Source: Durusdinium trenchii
Lineage: Eukaryota; Sar; Dinophyceae; Suessiales; Symbiodiniaceae
DNA: 64,000 nt
Assembly: GCA_963970005.1 (NCBI GenBank)
Contig: CAXAMN010003758.1
Span: 184,655 to 248,654 of the forward strand
Direction: 5' to 3'
Part shown: positions 47,056 through 57,900 of the stretch, in pieces
Numbering within the stretch: the first letter of the stretch is position 1
Layout: each line of letters opens with the position of its first letter
Program-made: the position numbers and the translations under genes
Notes under the pieces: model-generated
Database searches by the model: none
What the model was told of the DNA's origin: nothing
Seen by the model: only the letters and a program-made list of their open reading frames with translations

Positions 47056-49080
47056 CTGAAGCAACACAGCAATGTGTCCGTGAACGGGATGAGGGTGGTG
47101 AGGCACCTTTGAAGACCCCTCGCCTTGAGCATGACGTTCCTTCAGAACCGGGCTCATCCAATCTGGCACCTTTGATAGCTGAAGTCAAAATGGAACTTGA
47201 AAAGTGGGCTTTGAGCTCGGCAACTTCCCTTGAGGAGACAAACCGAACGAAGGCCATGATGGACGATTATGAAAAAGAAGCTCTATAGTTGGAACGGGAG
47301 CGGGGTCATCGCGCTGGTCCTGAACCTGGTCCCAGGGGTGAGATCTACTGGAAAGACATGACGCCGACAGAGCAGCGTTTGACAGTCCCTGCCCTGATCA
47401 AGGCGTTGGACATCCACTTCCAGTATAGTGCAGTGCAACCCGTGAAGCTCGACCAGGTTTTAGCCAAGGACACCACGCTGCAAAGTCGCTTCGTGATTGT
47501 GAATAAGAAGTGGATTCAGCGTGCCTTTGGTCCCAAGGGTCGGTTGTGCGTGGGGGGTCACTTGGATCCTCAAGCTGGGGAATATGAGACGTCATCACCA
47601 ACAGCCCAGCTTCTTGGTCATCATCTTCTTTTAGTGATCACCGTCGCAAAATGCTGGCGAGGTCGTGGAGGAGACATCACCGCAGCCTTTTTGCAGGGTG
47701 AGCCCTTACCTCGAGAGAAACCCCTATACATCTGGTTTCCCCGGAAGTTGCCCGCTGAAGTACAGCAGTACTTGAATGACAAGTTGAAGGGGTTCCGCAC
47801 CGATTTGGTGAAGGTCGTGAAGGGGGTTTTTTGGGCTCAACGAGTCACCACGGCTGTGGTACTTGGGTCTCCGTCGCCATTTGGTCGAACTTGGCTTCCG
47901 CGAGATGAAGCTTGCGCCTTGTGTCTTCACCTTGCATTTGGATGGTGCCTTGGAAGCTATGGCCACCGTGCATGTTGATGATGTGCTAGTGGCTGGTAGC
48001 CAGCGGACCGATGCTGTGTGGCAAGAACTGCAGCAACGGTTGACCTTTGGCAGCTGGACGGACACGATGACCGGGTTCAAGTTTTTGGTGCGGTTCATCA
48101 CTCAGGATGAACACAGCTTCGAGATCACCACATCCATGAGCGAGTACTGCAACGACTTGCAGGAAGTGGCCTTGGAGAAGACAGCGCCTGAAGATCGGCC
48201 AATGACTCCGGAAGAAGTTAGTTCCTTGCGGACCATCGTGGGCAAGCTGAGTTGGGCGGCGAGACAAGGTCGCCCGGATGTTTTGTTCGGAGTCTCATTT
48301 TTGCAGCAGAGCATGAAGTCTCCGATGCTCAAACTTTTCAAATTAGCAAATGCCATTGCGCGAGTCCTGAGACAGGATTTGCCTCTTCGTTTTGTAGATC
48401 TTGGGTGTGATCTTTCAGAGGTGATCTTTGTGATATCCTCTGATGGTGCTTACGGCATTATGCCGGAGGGCAAATCGCAGCAAGGGTGGCTGGTGGGGTT
48501 GGCGCATCCTCGCATCAAAGAAGGAGCAGCCAAGATGAACTTGATTGAATGGCAGAGCACCGCATGCAAACGCGTGGTGCGATCGTCGATGGCCATTGAG
48601 GCCAGTGCTGCATCCTTAGCTTACGAACATGGAGAGTATGTTCGTGCCTTGTTTGGCGAGATCATGTTGGACAACTTCGCCATCAAGAGGTGGGGGCATT
48701 TCGTCCGCCTTTGGGAGATGTTGCTTGTCTTGGATGCCAAAACGGCCTTTGACACCTTGAAGTCCGACTCCCTGCCACAAGATAGACGCACTGCCTTGGA
48801 CCTTCTCGCCTTGAAAGAATCCTTGCTCGATGATGCGAGCAACTCGTTTTGCCGATGGGTCCCTGGGCCACAGCAGTTGTCTGATGGATTGACGAAAGAA
48901 AAGGGGAACAAGATGCTTTCAGAGTTCATGGCAACCAATGAATGGTCGCTCAAAGAAGACACCATGTGGCAAGAACAAAGGGCCAGGCAACGCGAGAACC
49001 AACGGACCTACAAGGCCAAGTGGAAAACTGAGAGGGCCAATAGTGCCACCCCCGCAGAGGTGCCGGGTGAGTCAAACTGA
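47010..49080 (+). pseudogene. Pol part 2: Copia reverse transcriptase and RNase H, frameshifted
   Basis: The reverse transcriptase starts in a frame different from integrase (FGAETKWRQLHEGVTEATQQ near 47015), meets an in-frame TAG at 47286-47288, and continues with QSRFVIVNKKW and the motif-A block GGDITAAFLQGEPLPREKPL. At the T6 run at 47827-47832 the frame changes to GLNESPRLWYLGLRRHLVEL. This is followed by the catalytic HVDD in ATVHVDDVLVAG (about 47968-48000). RNase H follows with SSDGAYG (48435-48455), VVRSSMAIEASAASLAYEHG (48574-48633) and a final SDGLTKEKGNKM. The stop codon TGA (49078-49080) lies inside the right LTR. The catalytic residues are present; only the frame is broken. Confidence 0.9.
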
Positions 49081-49193
49081 CTCTCATGGCATGTTCGATT
49101 GTCACTTTGCGTGTCCACTAGCCACCTACCTTCTCGAGCCTGTTTCGTGAAAAGGGTCGCATGGGTCTTCGCTCCGGGCCACCACTTTAAGTG
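49071..49193 (+). repeat. Right LTR (123 bases)
   Basis: It is identical to 40818-40940. The preceding GAGGTGCCGGGTGA is a weak polypurine tract. The end of the pol frame overlaps the first ten bases. Confidence 0.93.
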
Positions 49194-49198
49194 AATCA

Positions 49199-49704
49199 GG
49201 TAATCAGGCCATACCAAACGCATCAAAAATTATCAAAAATTATCAAAATCGAGAAAATGAAAAGGTCTGAAGATGAAAGCAGTCACGGGATCTTGCTTCC
49301 TCACCCTTCCTTCCGCAAAAACACCAAACCTCTACTCACCTCCCATCCCCACCCCATCCGTTTACCCCCAAAACCCCCGATCTCGTCCGATCCAAGGCCC
49401 CGGGCGCCAAGCGTGGAAAGCCCACCTGGACCGGGTCGTGACGACGGTCGTCACCGCGGGCGCGGTCGCGGGCGCGCCGCTCGGAGCGGCGAAGTCGACA
49501 CCTCGTGCTGGTCTGGCTCTGCGTCGATGTCCTGCGATCCGGGGGAAGACGAAGCACAGGGGGGTGACGGTGTGGCGGCGGTTGGTCACTTTGGTTCTCA
49601 GAAATCCCGGTGACATGGTGTGGCCACGTGGCCCTAAAGCCACGAGTAGCTGGTAGCCTTTTCCATGCCTGCATGATGAGATGCTTCCGGTAGAAGATTG
49701 AAAC
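49199..49704. other. Right flank of the retrotransposon, no supported gene
   Basis: GC-rich sequence at 49400-49560 is open on both strands with Ala/Arg-rich translations and no motif. Confidence 0.45.
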
Positions 49705-49755
49705 CTTGTAGTCTTCGCCAAACTCACCGCCTGTATAGGGGATCCCACACAGAAA
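49705..49755 (-). CDS. Small exon-like segment, unidentified
   Basis: An acceptor GTCTTGAAG ends at 49756, followed by 17 open codons (FLCGIPYTGGEFGEDYK) and a donor AAG/GTTTCA. Phase is zero at both ends, as for the segment at 50648-50707, so the two could be exons of one gene. The product is not recognised. Confidence 0.25.
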
Positions 49756-50647
49756 CTTCAAGACGGTGGAGCACAAAAAGAAATCCAGAAGAGCTTGCTC
49801 TCAACGCCTCATCATCATCCAACTCGGTGGAAGACCAAAGCATCTTCCCCACCACGGCGACCCACGGCGCCCGGATCGCCCGGACAACTGAGCACCGGAC
49901 GGCATTGTTGCCTCTCCCACCCGACAAACCTGGGAGCTTCGGAGAGCTTCGGATCCCTTGAAAGGTCTGAAAACTCGGGGAAAAGGATGAAAAAGGGGAC
50001 AAAGATGGACAAAGAGACATGGGATGGACATACTTCCAAATGGCTCTTCCCGTGGTCGGCGTAGTTGTACAGAATCTGCTTTGCAAACAAAGTGCAGAAT
50101 CAGTGGTGTGAGTGTTTCTCATTTTGTTCCTCATAAACAGAGCGTTCCCAATGAAGCTGGCCCTGCCTTCATCTCCATCCATAACTGCTTTGCAGTCCTG
50201 GCATGTGTCAACACAAGCTTCTGAAATAGGAGTTGGAAGTTGGGAGGTCATTTTCACCGACTAGCACTGTGCTTTCTCCACTGCCTTCAAACAGATTGCT
50301 GCCCACTTCTATTCACTTCTTGACTTTTCGCATCCAAACACTCTGCAAACCTTCCTCTGCAGGATGCGCACCTCTCATCACATGCGAACCTTTCTGCGAA
50401 TTCTCGTAACATCTCGTGACCTCTCGTGGAATATCCACCGTTGAGAAGCTGGAAAGGACGTTGCCCAAGAAATCCATTCATCTACAGTTATGATGTATCC
50501 AAAAAAACACATTTTGGGGGGGAATGGATGTCCAAAATCCAAAACAATCAATTCATCTATACTGTTCTATAATTACAGTATATTGCAGTAATCCAAATTT
50601 ATCATAATCTATCCAAAAAAATAACGAATCTCTCTGACCCAACCTAC
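49756..50647. other. Stretch without a supported gene
   Basis: Minus-strand frames at 49800-50260 are open but not recognised. An AT-rich patch lies at 50490-50630. Confidence 0.4.
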
Positions 50648-50707
50648 CCACTTCGGAACCATCGCTCGGATTCGTTCCTCGGTCAGGTCCGCCGTCTGTG
50701 GGAGCTC
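50648..50707 (-). CDS. Small exon-like segment, unidentified
   Basis: The acceptor GCGGCAG ends at 50708 and the donor is TGG/GTAGGT. Between them are exactly 20 codons, reading ELPQTADLTEERIRAMVPKW. Both splice sites are good and codon choice is C/G-rich. The family is not recognised. Confidence 0.35.
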
Positions 50708-52117
50708 CTGCCGCGGACTCGGGTGCTCACGGTGCTTTCGTCTCGAAACGTCCAACAAGAATATCGCAGGATCCAACGGATAAACAGTGTCCATTCTTGT
50801 TTGGATCTTGGTTCTTTACAGTGTCCATTCTTTCCAAGACGGACGAAAGGGCGGGTGCTTTAGACAGTGATTCTGAAATTCTTCTCTTTTTGGGGGTGCT
50901 CAGTGCTCGTGGCGTTCACACATGGTTGTTGCGTAAGTTGAGAGCAAACACGAAAAAAAGCTGAGCGATCTTCCCTCGCGAAAAAGGGAACAACTCTTGG
51001 TCTTCACAGCAAGCCAAACTCCTCAGCGACCCCGGTGCCATGGAGGCGACCGCTGAAGTGCTATTCAAGGATAGTCCTGTTGAGGAGTCTTTGTCACTTG
51101 ATCTGTAGTTATGTCGTTGGCTTTGGCGTTAGTGGGGTGGGCTGTGTATGGCTGTGCTACGATGACTTGCCTTCTTCGCGGCGGTTTGTAGGGGTATCCA
51201 GCAGGTTTGTTGTTGTTTCCTAGGCGTCTCTCGAAGTACTCCCTTTCTGCACACCCATGTTGGCTCAACTGACTCAGCTGCCTCAGTGACGGGGCAGGGC
51301 AATGTATATCATTAGCTGGCCTTTGCAACTGGTATGAAACTGATTGATCCGAAATTCCGTGTGCGACATGTCACACATTTTTCGCACAGATCCAGCAAAG
51401 ACTTGGATCTTGATCAGATCCAACAAGTCAGCAATCCCGGTCCACATCATCCAATCCATGAAGGATGAAAACCAGTATCACATGCCGTTGCATCCTATAT
51501 ATTTATGATTTTTCAGCAAACCCGTTGTGGGATCATGCATCCAGGCATCCAGGCAAAAATGGGACCTGACACAGACCCAAGACCAGAAATGCATCGTGCA
51601 TAGCTATTGCTGCCCCACTCACTGCTATTTGCTGCCACAGACGGATACACTACGACCGAGAAAGCCATTTTTCCTCCCCTGCGCATGGCCAAACAATCTC
51701 AAGAATGCTCAGAAATGTTCTCAGGATATCTTCAATCAAAGAGGCAATGAGTGCGGGGGTCTCTATTCAAAGACTATGGCGGCTATGAATGAATATGATC
51801 ACAGCGTGTCCAACTGGAGCCTGAGCATCAAAAAAAGGCTAAAGCACCACACACCCGGACCGACCGGGGCTTTCTCAGTGATCAGGCTTTGAGTAGATGG
51901 TATGAAGGTCACTCAGCCGGAAGAAGAGCTTGTCAAATCTTTTTGCAGGTTGCAACAAGTTATGCACTAAGCTGGATAAAGAGAGGAGAGCTACTGTACT
52001 ACTGTTGTAGCAGTATAAAACTAGCAGTAACATACAAGAACTAGCAGATTAGCAGAACATCACTAACAGTTCTTCCAATCCGTTCCCTAACTGCTCTCAG
52101 ATTTGTGTAAAAGGCGG
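50708..52117. other. Stretch without a supported gene
   Basis: Plus-strand frames at 50698-50964 and 51527-51892 have no recognised motif. AGCAGTA-type words repeat near 52000-52060. Confidence 0.4.
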
Positions 52118-53280
52118 TCACTTCTTAGCCTCAATAAATCGAGCGGTGTTTGGCAACAAAACGAGACCGGCATCGATTTCATGTGATGTCTCGTTCTTGA
52201 CCAAATCCAGACCACCTCCAAAAGGTGCAAGAGTTGAAGGAGTTGCTGGTCTGAATCCAAAATTATGCTTTCTATCTAAGAGAGCTTGGGACATTTGGGA
52301 AACCCCCAACTTTGGATCAACGATGCGCCGTTCTCTTACCGGAAGCATCTCTGTTTGTTCTCTCACCATTTTCTTTTGCTCGGCCGATCTCACCCTGGCT
52401 GAGCAGCACACAGGAATCGCTGTGCTGGCTCCACCTCCAAGCTGTTTCGCTTTCTCGAAGGAGTCCTTGAGGCCAGGAGAGACCTGTTCAGCCAGCGCCA
52501 ACATGCGCCAACTATTTGTTAGTCAGCCCTCTCCTGTTGGTGCAACCGGCCCAAACAGGCATTCAAGCAAAAACAAGAAACGGCCTAGTTTCTTGTTGCT
52601 TCCTCCATCTGCGTTTCAGTACAGTATCTTAAGCGTATCCAAAAGCTGTGTCGTCGCACACTGGAGCAAGCTTTTAACACCTTCTACCATAAACCGCGCC
52701 TGCGCCGCCAGCCCAGGATACTTGACCTCCGATGCTTCATCGATGCCGATGGTTTCATCATCTTCATCGATGCATGCGTTTGTGGCGATTGTAAGATTAC
52801 CATAGATGACCCCTCCTTAACAGGATAATACGGCGCTTCAAAATCTAGAACCCCCCCCACACACAAGACATCACCTGCAACAGGGTTGGATATTGCGGTA
52901 AACTTGCATCAGCTCCAATTCTCTTTTCGGAAGTGTGTCTAATCAGAAATGCATGGAAAGGGCATCATGAGAGTGGAAGTCCGCCCCAAAGGGCCATGTG
53001 CCGCAGGTGCCTCTGCCAACTCGATCAAGGTGCCCTGAACATCCTGGCACGTCTGCACTGATCTGTACTGCTTTGGGGTGGGAAAACGACAAGCTCTTTA
53101 AGCAACATGACTGCACTCCACTTTGTTTCATTTAAATCTTGATCGACTGGTCTCTGGTTCTGTTGTTCTAACTTGGAAAAAGAACTAAAAAGCCTTTGAT
53201 CTGGGACCGAAACATCAGTTGTTCCAGCAGCTAGATCCCTACCAAATGCTGACTCGCTCCGGCTGTCTAAAGTGATTGAA
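52118..53280 (-). pseudogene. Unidentified coding unit on the minus strand, several frame changes
   Basis: Coding-like pieces follow one another with almost no gap but in different frames. They are: about 53270-53075 (DQRLFSSFSKLEQQNQRPVD, LNETKWSAVMLLKELVVF); about 53080-52950 (TCQDVQGTLIELAEAPAAHG), then a stop; about 52920-52850 (ADASLPQYPTLLQVMSCVWG) up to a G8 run; about 52855-52805 (LDFEAPYYPVKEG) up to a GGGG run; about 52815-52640 (YGNLTIATNACIDEDDETIG, VEGVKSLLQCATTQLLDTLK); and about 52500-52118 (EQVSPGLKDSFEKAKQLGGG to a final EAKK and stop). The pieces add up to roughly 350-400 residues with no introns, like a decayed retrocopy or element protein. I do not recognise the family. 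Confidence 0.5.
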
Positions 53281-54713
53281 GGGTGATTCGTCAGCCCAAG
53301 AGGCAAGACCAGGGCAACCCCCCAAAAGAACACCGGAAAAGTGAAAACCATGTGGAAAAAAAACTGAAAATAAAAAAAGAAACAATCAGTCCACGGCAGT
53401 CCATGGGGATTCATGGGGATGGTTCCAGAATCCAAAAAGAAACGATCCATGACGATCCATGGATCGGTCCTTCTGTCCAGGGATCGGGCGGCATGCGCTG
53501 ACCTGGCGGACTGGCGCTGGAATCGACGAACGAGGACGAGCCGCATTGGTGGATGTCATCCCCAACGTAATCGGATTCTTTTGATCCTCATTGGGATTGA
53601 TTCAGATTGATCGTAAAGGTTTGTCCCCAAAAAAACACAAAACCAAGCAAAGCCCTTCGCTCGGACCCCAAAACCGAGTTGATTCAAGTTGACATGATCT
53701 CTGCGTTTTTCAGCCAGAGGCCTTGGCGCCTTGGCTTGCCCAAGCTCGCCACTTCTTGGGCCTCCCGGCATCCACGCTCTTGGGCATCTCGTAGGGCCCA
53801 CCCACGGGGAGCTTGGCCACTTCGGTGCGGGCGGCCTCGATCAGCCGAAATGCTCCGCGACGACGGACCGGAAGCGTTGGGGATCCGGTGCGCGGAGCCC
53901 GGACGGTGAAGTCGATGTGAAGTCGAGACTTCTGAGGTCGGAGTCGTCTTTTTAGTACTAATTAATGGTCTGCTTTAGATAGAAAATCCTGGATCGCAGG
54001 ATCTTCCACAACGTCAGGAATCAGACCCCGTTCATACCAGTTCCATCAATCCATCAACGAATACCAAATATCAAAAAAAAGTATATTAGTCAATGTGATG
54101 TGAAGCCTTCTGCTGTTTTCCCTGATCTTCATTGTAGTTCTAAGATCCAATAGATTTGTGTTGAGCAATGGCAGCCATACATGACCAATCATCAAAAAAG
54201 GTTTTTGTGAAAAAAATGAAAGTGCAAAAACAGTGCAATTTGCGTTGTTTTGGCATTTGTTTTTTCCTGGTACCACTTCTGCACTTATGAGAACTTTTAC
54301 CCGTCAGCAAGATTTGCTGTACGTTCCTAGAAAAAAAACGAAAAAACAAAACAAATGCGAAAATAAAGCGAAAAAATGCGAAAATAAAACGAAAAAATGC
54401 GACAGAACGGGTGCTCCTGGGAGATGTTTTTGGTGTCACGCCCACTCGCGACCCGCAGCGGCGCGCGCGTTTGGTGGAAATCATATTTCGGTTGTTGGGG
54501 GGGGGGGGGGGGGGGGGGGGGGGGTTCAGTTACGTCGTTCAGTTACGTCGTTCACGGAACGTCGTCACGGAAACCAGCGGGTTCAGTTACGTCGATACGT
54601 CGTCGTGGATACGTGTCCCTTCGTTGTTGTGTGTCTTTGTGTGTTGTGATTCTTCTTCGTTTGACTCGTCGTGACTCGTCTTTTGTCTTTCCGTCTTCGT
54701 TGTTTTTTTTCGC
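53281..54713. other. AT-rich flank with homopolymers, no supported gene
   Basis: The stretch includes repeated CATGGGGATTCATGGGGATGG and GATCCATGACGATCCATGG words (53400-53465), a tandem pair of 21-base GCGAAAATAAAACGAAAAAAT-like units (54356-54400) and a G28 run at 54497-54524. Open frames across the G-run are artefacts. Confidence 0.6.
54497..54524 (+). repeat. Run of 28 G
   Basis: An uninterrupted G homopolymer preceded by GGTTGTT and followed by two copies of TTCAGTTACGTCGTTC. Its true length may differ because such runs are hard to sequence. Confidence 0.9.
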
Positions 54714-55217
54714 GTGGACATTTTTTACTTGGACAGTTTGCTGGACCTGGCGACGTCGGTCAAGGATTCACTAGGTGTAGCCGCGCTCGACATTTGTTTA
54801 GATCCGGACCGGTGGGTTTTAGATTTCGATTCTCTCGAGGTGTACGGTGAATTTTTGTGGTTGTGTTGGGTGTCCGTGTGGGACCAATTCAACAGACAAT
54901 CGTTCGTACCACCTACGGTCACGGCCGCGTTGTTTGTTTTGAGTCGGCGACTTCTTCGTTTTCGCGACTTGTCGGTGGCTGCCATGCCGGAATGTCTGGC
55001 TGATACGGTGCGTTCAACGGGTCGCACACCGTCTCCCAAGCGATCTTCCTCAGAAGAGCTTTGGAAGCACGGAGTATTGATGTCGTGGCTCTATTTTTTT
55101 AGCACTGACAAGTACTACGGGGAGATTCGATTGATGAAAACGAAACATTTTTTCGGAGAGTCTCGGAAATGTTACCTCCCTGAGGCAACTCCAAGTCCTC
55201 GTACTTTGCATTCCTAA
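54714..55217 (+). CDS. Hypothetical protein in the mobile-element zone
   Basis: A 167-codon frame starts MDIFYLDSLLDLATSVKDSL and includes LEVYGEFLWLCWVSVWDQFN and ELWKHGVLMSWLYFFSTDKY. It looks like a soluble protein with amphipathic helices. No family is recognised. It begins 190 bases after the G28 run and points toward the transposase at 56.6 kb. It may be an accessory gene of that element or a decayed fragment. Confidence 0.35.
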   Translation: MDIFYLDSLLDLATSVKDSLGVAALDICLDPDRWVLDFDSLEVYGEFLWLCWVSVWDQFNRQSFVPPTVTAALFVLSRRLLRFRDLSVAAMPECLADTVRSTGRTPSPKRSSSEELWKHGVLMSWLYFFSTDKYYGEIRLMKTKHFFGESRKCYLPEATPSPRTLHS

Positions 55218-55553
55218 GTGGAGCATCTAGCCGCAGAGCCAGTATCGCCACTGACAGCAGATGACAGTCCGTGGAGCAAGAAATATAAGAGTTTCTTGGC
55301 TGACATCTATTTTGGGTTCCCGGCACTGAATTTCCTGTGCCACGTTTTGTTTGGGGTCATTCTGTCGTAAAAGCGTTTTCAAACAAACTAGAGCCTGCGC
55401 GGCTGTAGGTTGGGCGATTCAGCAAACAGCAGCTGCAAGCTTATTCTCTGAGGAGTTCCCTAAAGAGGTTGCCGTAGACACACCATCTCCGCCACACAGT
55501 CCGGACAGGAGTGCGACAGGGGATTAGTTTTGATTTAAGCTATATAGTGTATA

Positions 55554-56048
55554 GTGTCTCTGGACGCTATGTTTTTCTCTCCGTGCTTTCTTTCCTTGAG
55601 GAGTTGTCTCTTGAATGATGACATGGCGGATATGGCCGAATCCGGCGCAGGATCCGCGGAAGTTGCTTCCGACCGTGACACCGTCACTCTTGCGGATGCT
55701 GCTGCTGCTTCGGACGACTTCGGGAAATCTTCTAGCGCTACAATGCAGGAGCAGATGCGCGCTGAAGAAGCCGAATACATGACGCGCTATAGTCTCGAGT
55801 GGAACTCTGGAGTGGCATGCTGGAGTCAGGAAACAAGAAGTGAAGACCCCATATCAGACTACGATTCTCCAATGCCTGCGCCAAAACGTGCTCCGAGAGC
55901 GTGTAAATACGGGCGCTGCTCTGTGCATGGATGCCCCTTCAAAGTGCATCCCAAATTCCAATCAGATTTGGATTCGCTGTGCCAAATTCTGGGAGCGGCT
56001 TCCAAACGGAAAGCCTGGATGTTGGAAGGGTGGTCCTTACAGAGGTGA
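55554..56048 (+). CDS. Hypothetical acidic protein in the mobile-element zone
   Basis: A 164-codon frame with an acidic, Ala/Ser-rich N-terminal half (MADMAESGAGSAEVASDRD) and a Cys/His-containing C-terminal part (CKYGRCSVHGCPFKVHPKFQ). After the stop at 56048 the same-strand sequence stays partly open in another frame (ASEVHPSSASAPAEAYRLAG), so the protein may have been longer. Not recognised. Confidence 0.35.
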   Translation: MSLDAMFFSPCFLSLRSCLLNDDMADMAESGAGSAEVASDRDTVTLADAAAASDDFGKSSSATMQEQMRAEEAEYMTRYSLEWNSGVACWSQETRSEDPISDYDSPMPAPKRAPRACKYGRCSVHGCPFKVHPKFQSDLDSLCQILGAASKRKAWMLEGWSLQR

Positions 56049-56214
56049 CAAATCCTCGCTTCCGAAGTCCATCCTTCATCAGCAAGCGCACCAGCGGAAG
56101 CATATCGGCTGGCTGGTGAAGCACGGGCCTCAAACGAAGCGATGACCATGGTTGAGACTGTGAAAACACATTGGTGCCACACGATGGGGGTGCTTCGGAC
56201 GGAGACTGGACGAC

Positions 56215-56335
56215 AGTTGATATACATGTTTATAAGATATATGATATATAAGATTTACGATACCATGTGTTTAAGATCTATATATATTATATACGAGACC
56301 ATGTATATAAGATATTTGATACCGTGCATATCTGT
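56215..56335. repeat. AT-rich imperfect tandem repeat
   Basis: Words like GATACCATGTGTTTAAGAT, GAGACCATGTATATAAGAT and GATACCGTGCATAT recur at about 45-base spacing within TA-rich sequence. Confidence 0.6.
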
Positions 56336-56640
56336 TGACTCGAAATGGTTTCACTCGGCTGGCGGCTGCCGGGTTTTGTTGAGTTGTTTTTTCCACTCGG
56401 TCGAGACACCAGGTTTCCGGGTACTTGGCAACCATGCAGTGCTGTTTGTCGAGCATACGCATGTCCAAATCAGGGTTTGGCTTTCAGGGGATATGAAAGC
56501 CACGTTTTTGCATGAGTGTGCGAGATGTGGATCATGTTTCTGTCAAACAATACATACTCTTCATAATTCGAAGAGTTAAGCAGTGACTCACACAGTCCTT
56601 TGGCAAATTTTCGCACACTTTCACTTCGATACTTGCGCTC

Positions 56641-57900
56641 ATGGTCTGCAGTTTGTGTGGGAAGCAAGGGCACAGTGTGACCACGTGCACTGTGCACGGG
56701 GCTGCTTTTCACCGCAAGCTGCTGAAATTGCACTGCGCCAAATCCAAGCAAGAAGGCCGGCGGCCGCCTCGCCTTGGGGGACAGACTCAGAAAGTGATCC
56801 AATCGCAGCAGAAAATGAAGTACTCCTGTCCAAAAGCTGCGCAGAGATTGCGCGAGAAGAAAGGCAAGAAGGAGCTCAAAAAACCAGGGATTTTGGTGGA
56901 AGATGCATTTGAGGCCTGTGACCGCTTGCAAGCTGCTGGCTTTTTGCAGAATCCCAAAAGATGCCCTGTGTGCAAAGGTCTTTTGTCGGACCGGTTCTTG
57001 TTCGGAAAGGGTGAGAGGCATGTGGCTGTAAAATGCAACAGCAATGAATGCCGTCGCCGCTTCAATGTCTTTTACTTTTCCGACAAACTTCCGGACAAGA
57101 TCAGTCGTGCTATGACACCTCAGCAGGTTCTAGGAGCCGTGACATTGTATGTTCAGAGTGGGACCAAATGCACTCCAAGTCCTTCGAATGCTGCCCGTGT
57201 GCTGGGTTGTGGTCGCAAAGGGCCTGAGCGTTTGTTCAAAGTCTTTGCGGACAAGGAAGCTGCTGCTGGAAGGAGGCTATGCAACACTATGCGACTCAAT
57301 TCAAAAGTTGAACTCGATGTGACATCCTTGCGAGTGGCGAAAATCAGCACTGCAAACCCCAACTTCGCTCAAGAAGTTGAAGTCTCGAAATCTGGCCATG
57401 TGGGCCAAAGGGTGCCCAAGTACTTCTTGCTTTACATACCGATTGCTGGTGCCAGTCAGAGGGGATTGTCGAAGCTGTGCATTGCTAAGTTGCCTTATGT
57501 GTTGGTGGCTCCAAAAGCGAAGCCACCGGTGGAGTCGAAACAAGATGTGCAGGCTTCGAGATTGTTCGCTCGCATCAACGCTGGCACCACATGCTACACC
57601 GATGGCAACCGGTCTTGGAAAGCTGTCGCCAAGGATGTCAAGAAGCAGATTTGGTGAAATCCGTCAGCCACCGAAACGCGCAATTCACGAAGAACCTCAA
57701 GGGCCCCAAGCGCAAGGGCTATCGGTGGGACTCAGCAATTAGATCGATGCTGGCACCACTTGAAGCGCTTCGTTGCTTGCAACCTCAAGACGAAGGTCAA
57801 GAGGCAGATCAATGCTGCTATCTTGGACAAAGCGTTCCAGTTTGTGTGGAGGTACAATGCCTCCACGCAAGATGCCACGGAAAGACTGGCGTCCTTGTAA
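56641..57900 (+). pseudogene. Merlin/ISXO2-like DDE transposase, nearly intact, small frame disruptions
   Basis: A 338-codon frame starts with a CCHC zinc knuckle (CSLCGKQGHSVTTC, residues 3-16). It continues with a second zinc site (Cys108, 111, 132 and 137) and a DDE-type core: Asp226 in VELDVTSLR and Asp321 in YTDGNRSWKAV. TGA at 57655-57657 interrupts it. The sequence then continues one frame back (VKSVSHRNAQFTKNLKGPKR, 57654-57715) and returns near 57720 to the first frame, reading GGTQQLDRCWHHLKRF and AILDKAFQFVWRYNAS to TAA at 57898-57900. The last part matches the family's C-terminal pattern (acid, two residues, Trp, Leu-Lys-Arg, then a Phe-x-Trp-Arg-Tyr-Asn helix), with Asp where Glu is common. 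Two opposite one-base shifts fully explain the break. Terminal inverted repeats were not identified. Confidence 0.7.

Larger units (their letters stand above)
40813..49198 (+). mobile_element. Copia-type LTR retrotransposon with a methyltransferase-like domain
   Basis: The element lies between two copies of AATCA (40813-40817 and 49194-49198), a 5-base target duplication as expected for Copia. The LTRs are 123 bases and identical by base-by-base reading. Domain order is gag, zinc knuckle, aspartic protease, methyltransferase-like, Cys-rich cluster, integrase, reverse transcriptase, RNase H. Integrase before reverse transcriptase defines Copia. The coding region changes frame several times: near 42480-42520; at an A6 run at 42609-42614; near 42835 beside GGGG; near 43500-43600; near 47000-47040; and at a T6 run at 47827-47832. 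There is also an in-frame TAG at 47286-47288. As read, the copy cannot make a full polyprotein. Confidence 0.95.

Noticed and set aside
54233..54774. Open frames crossing the G28 run
   Set aside because: Poly-Gly from a homopolymer of uncertain length; no motif.
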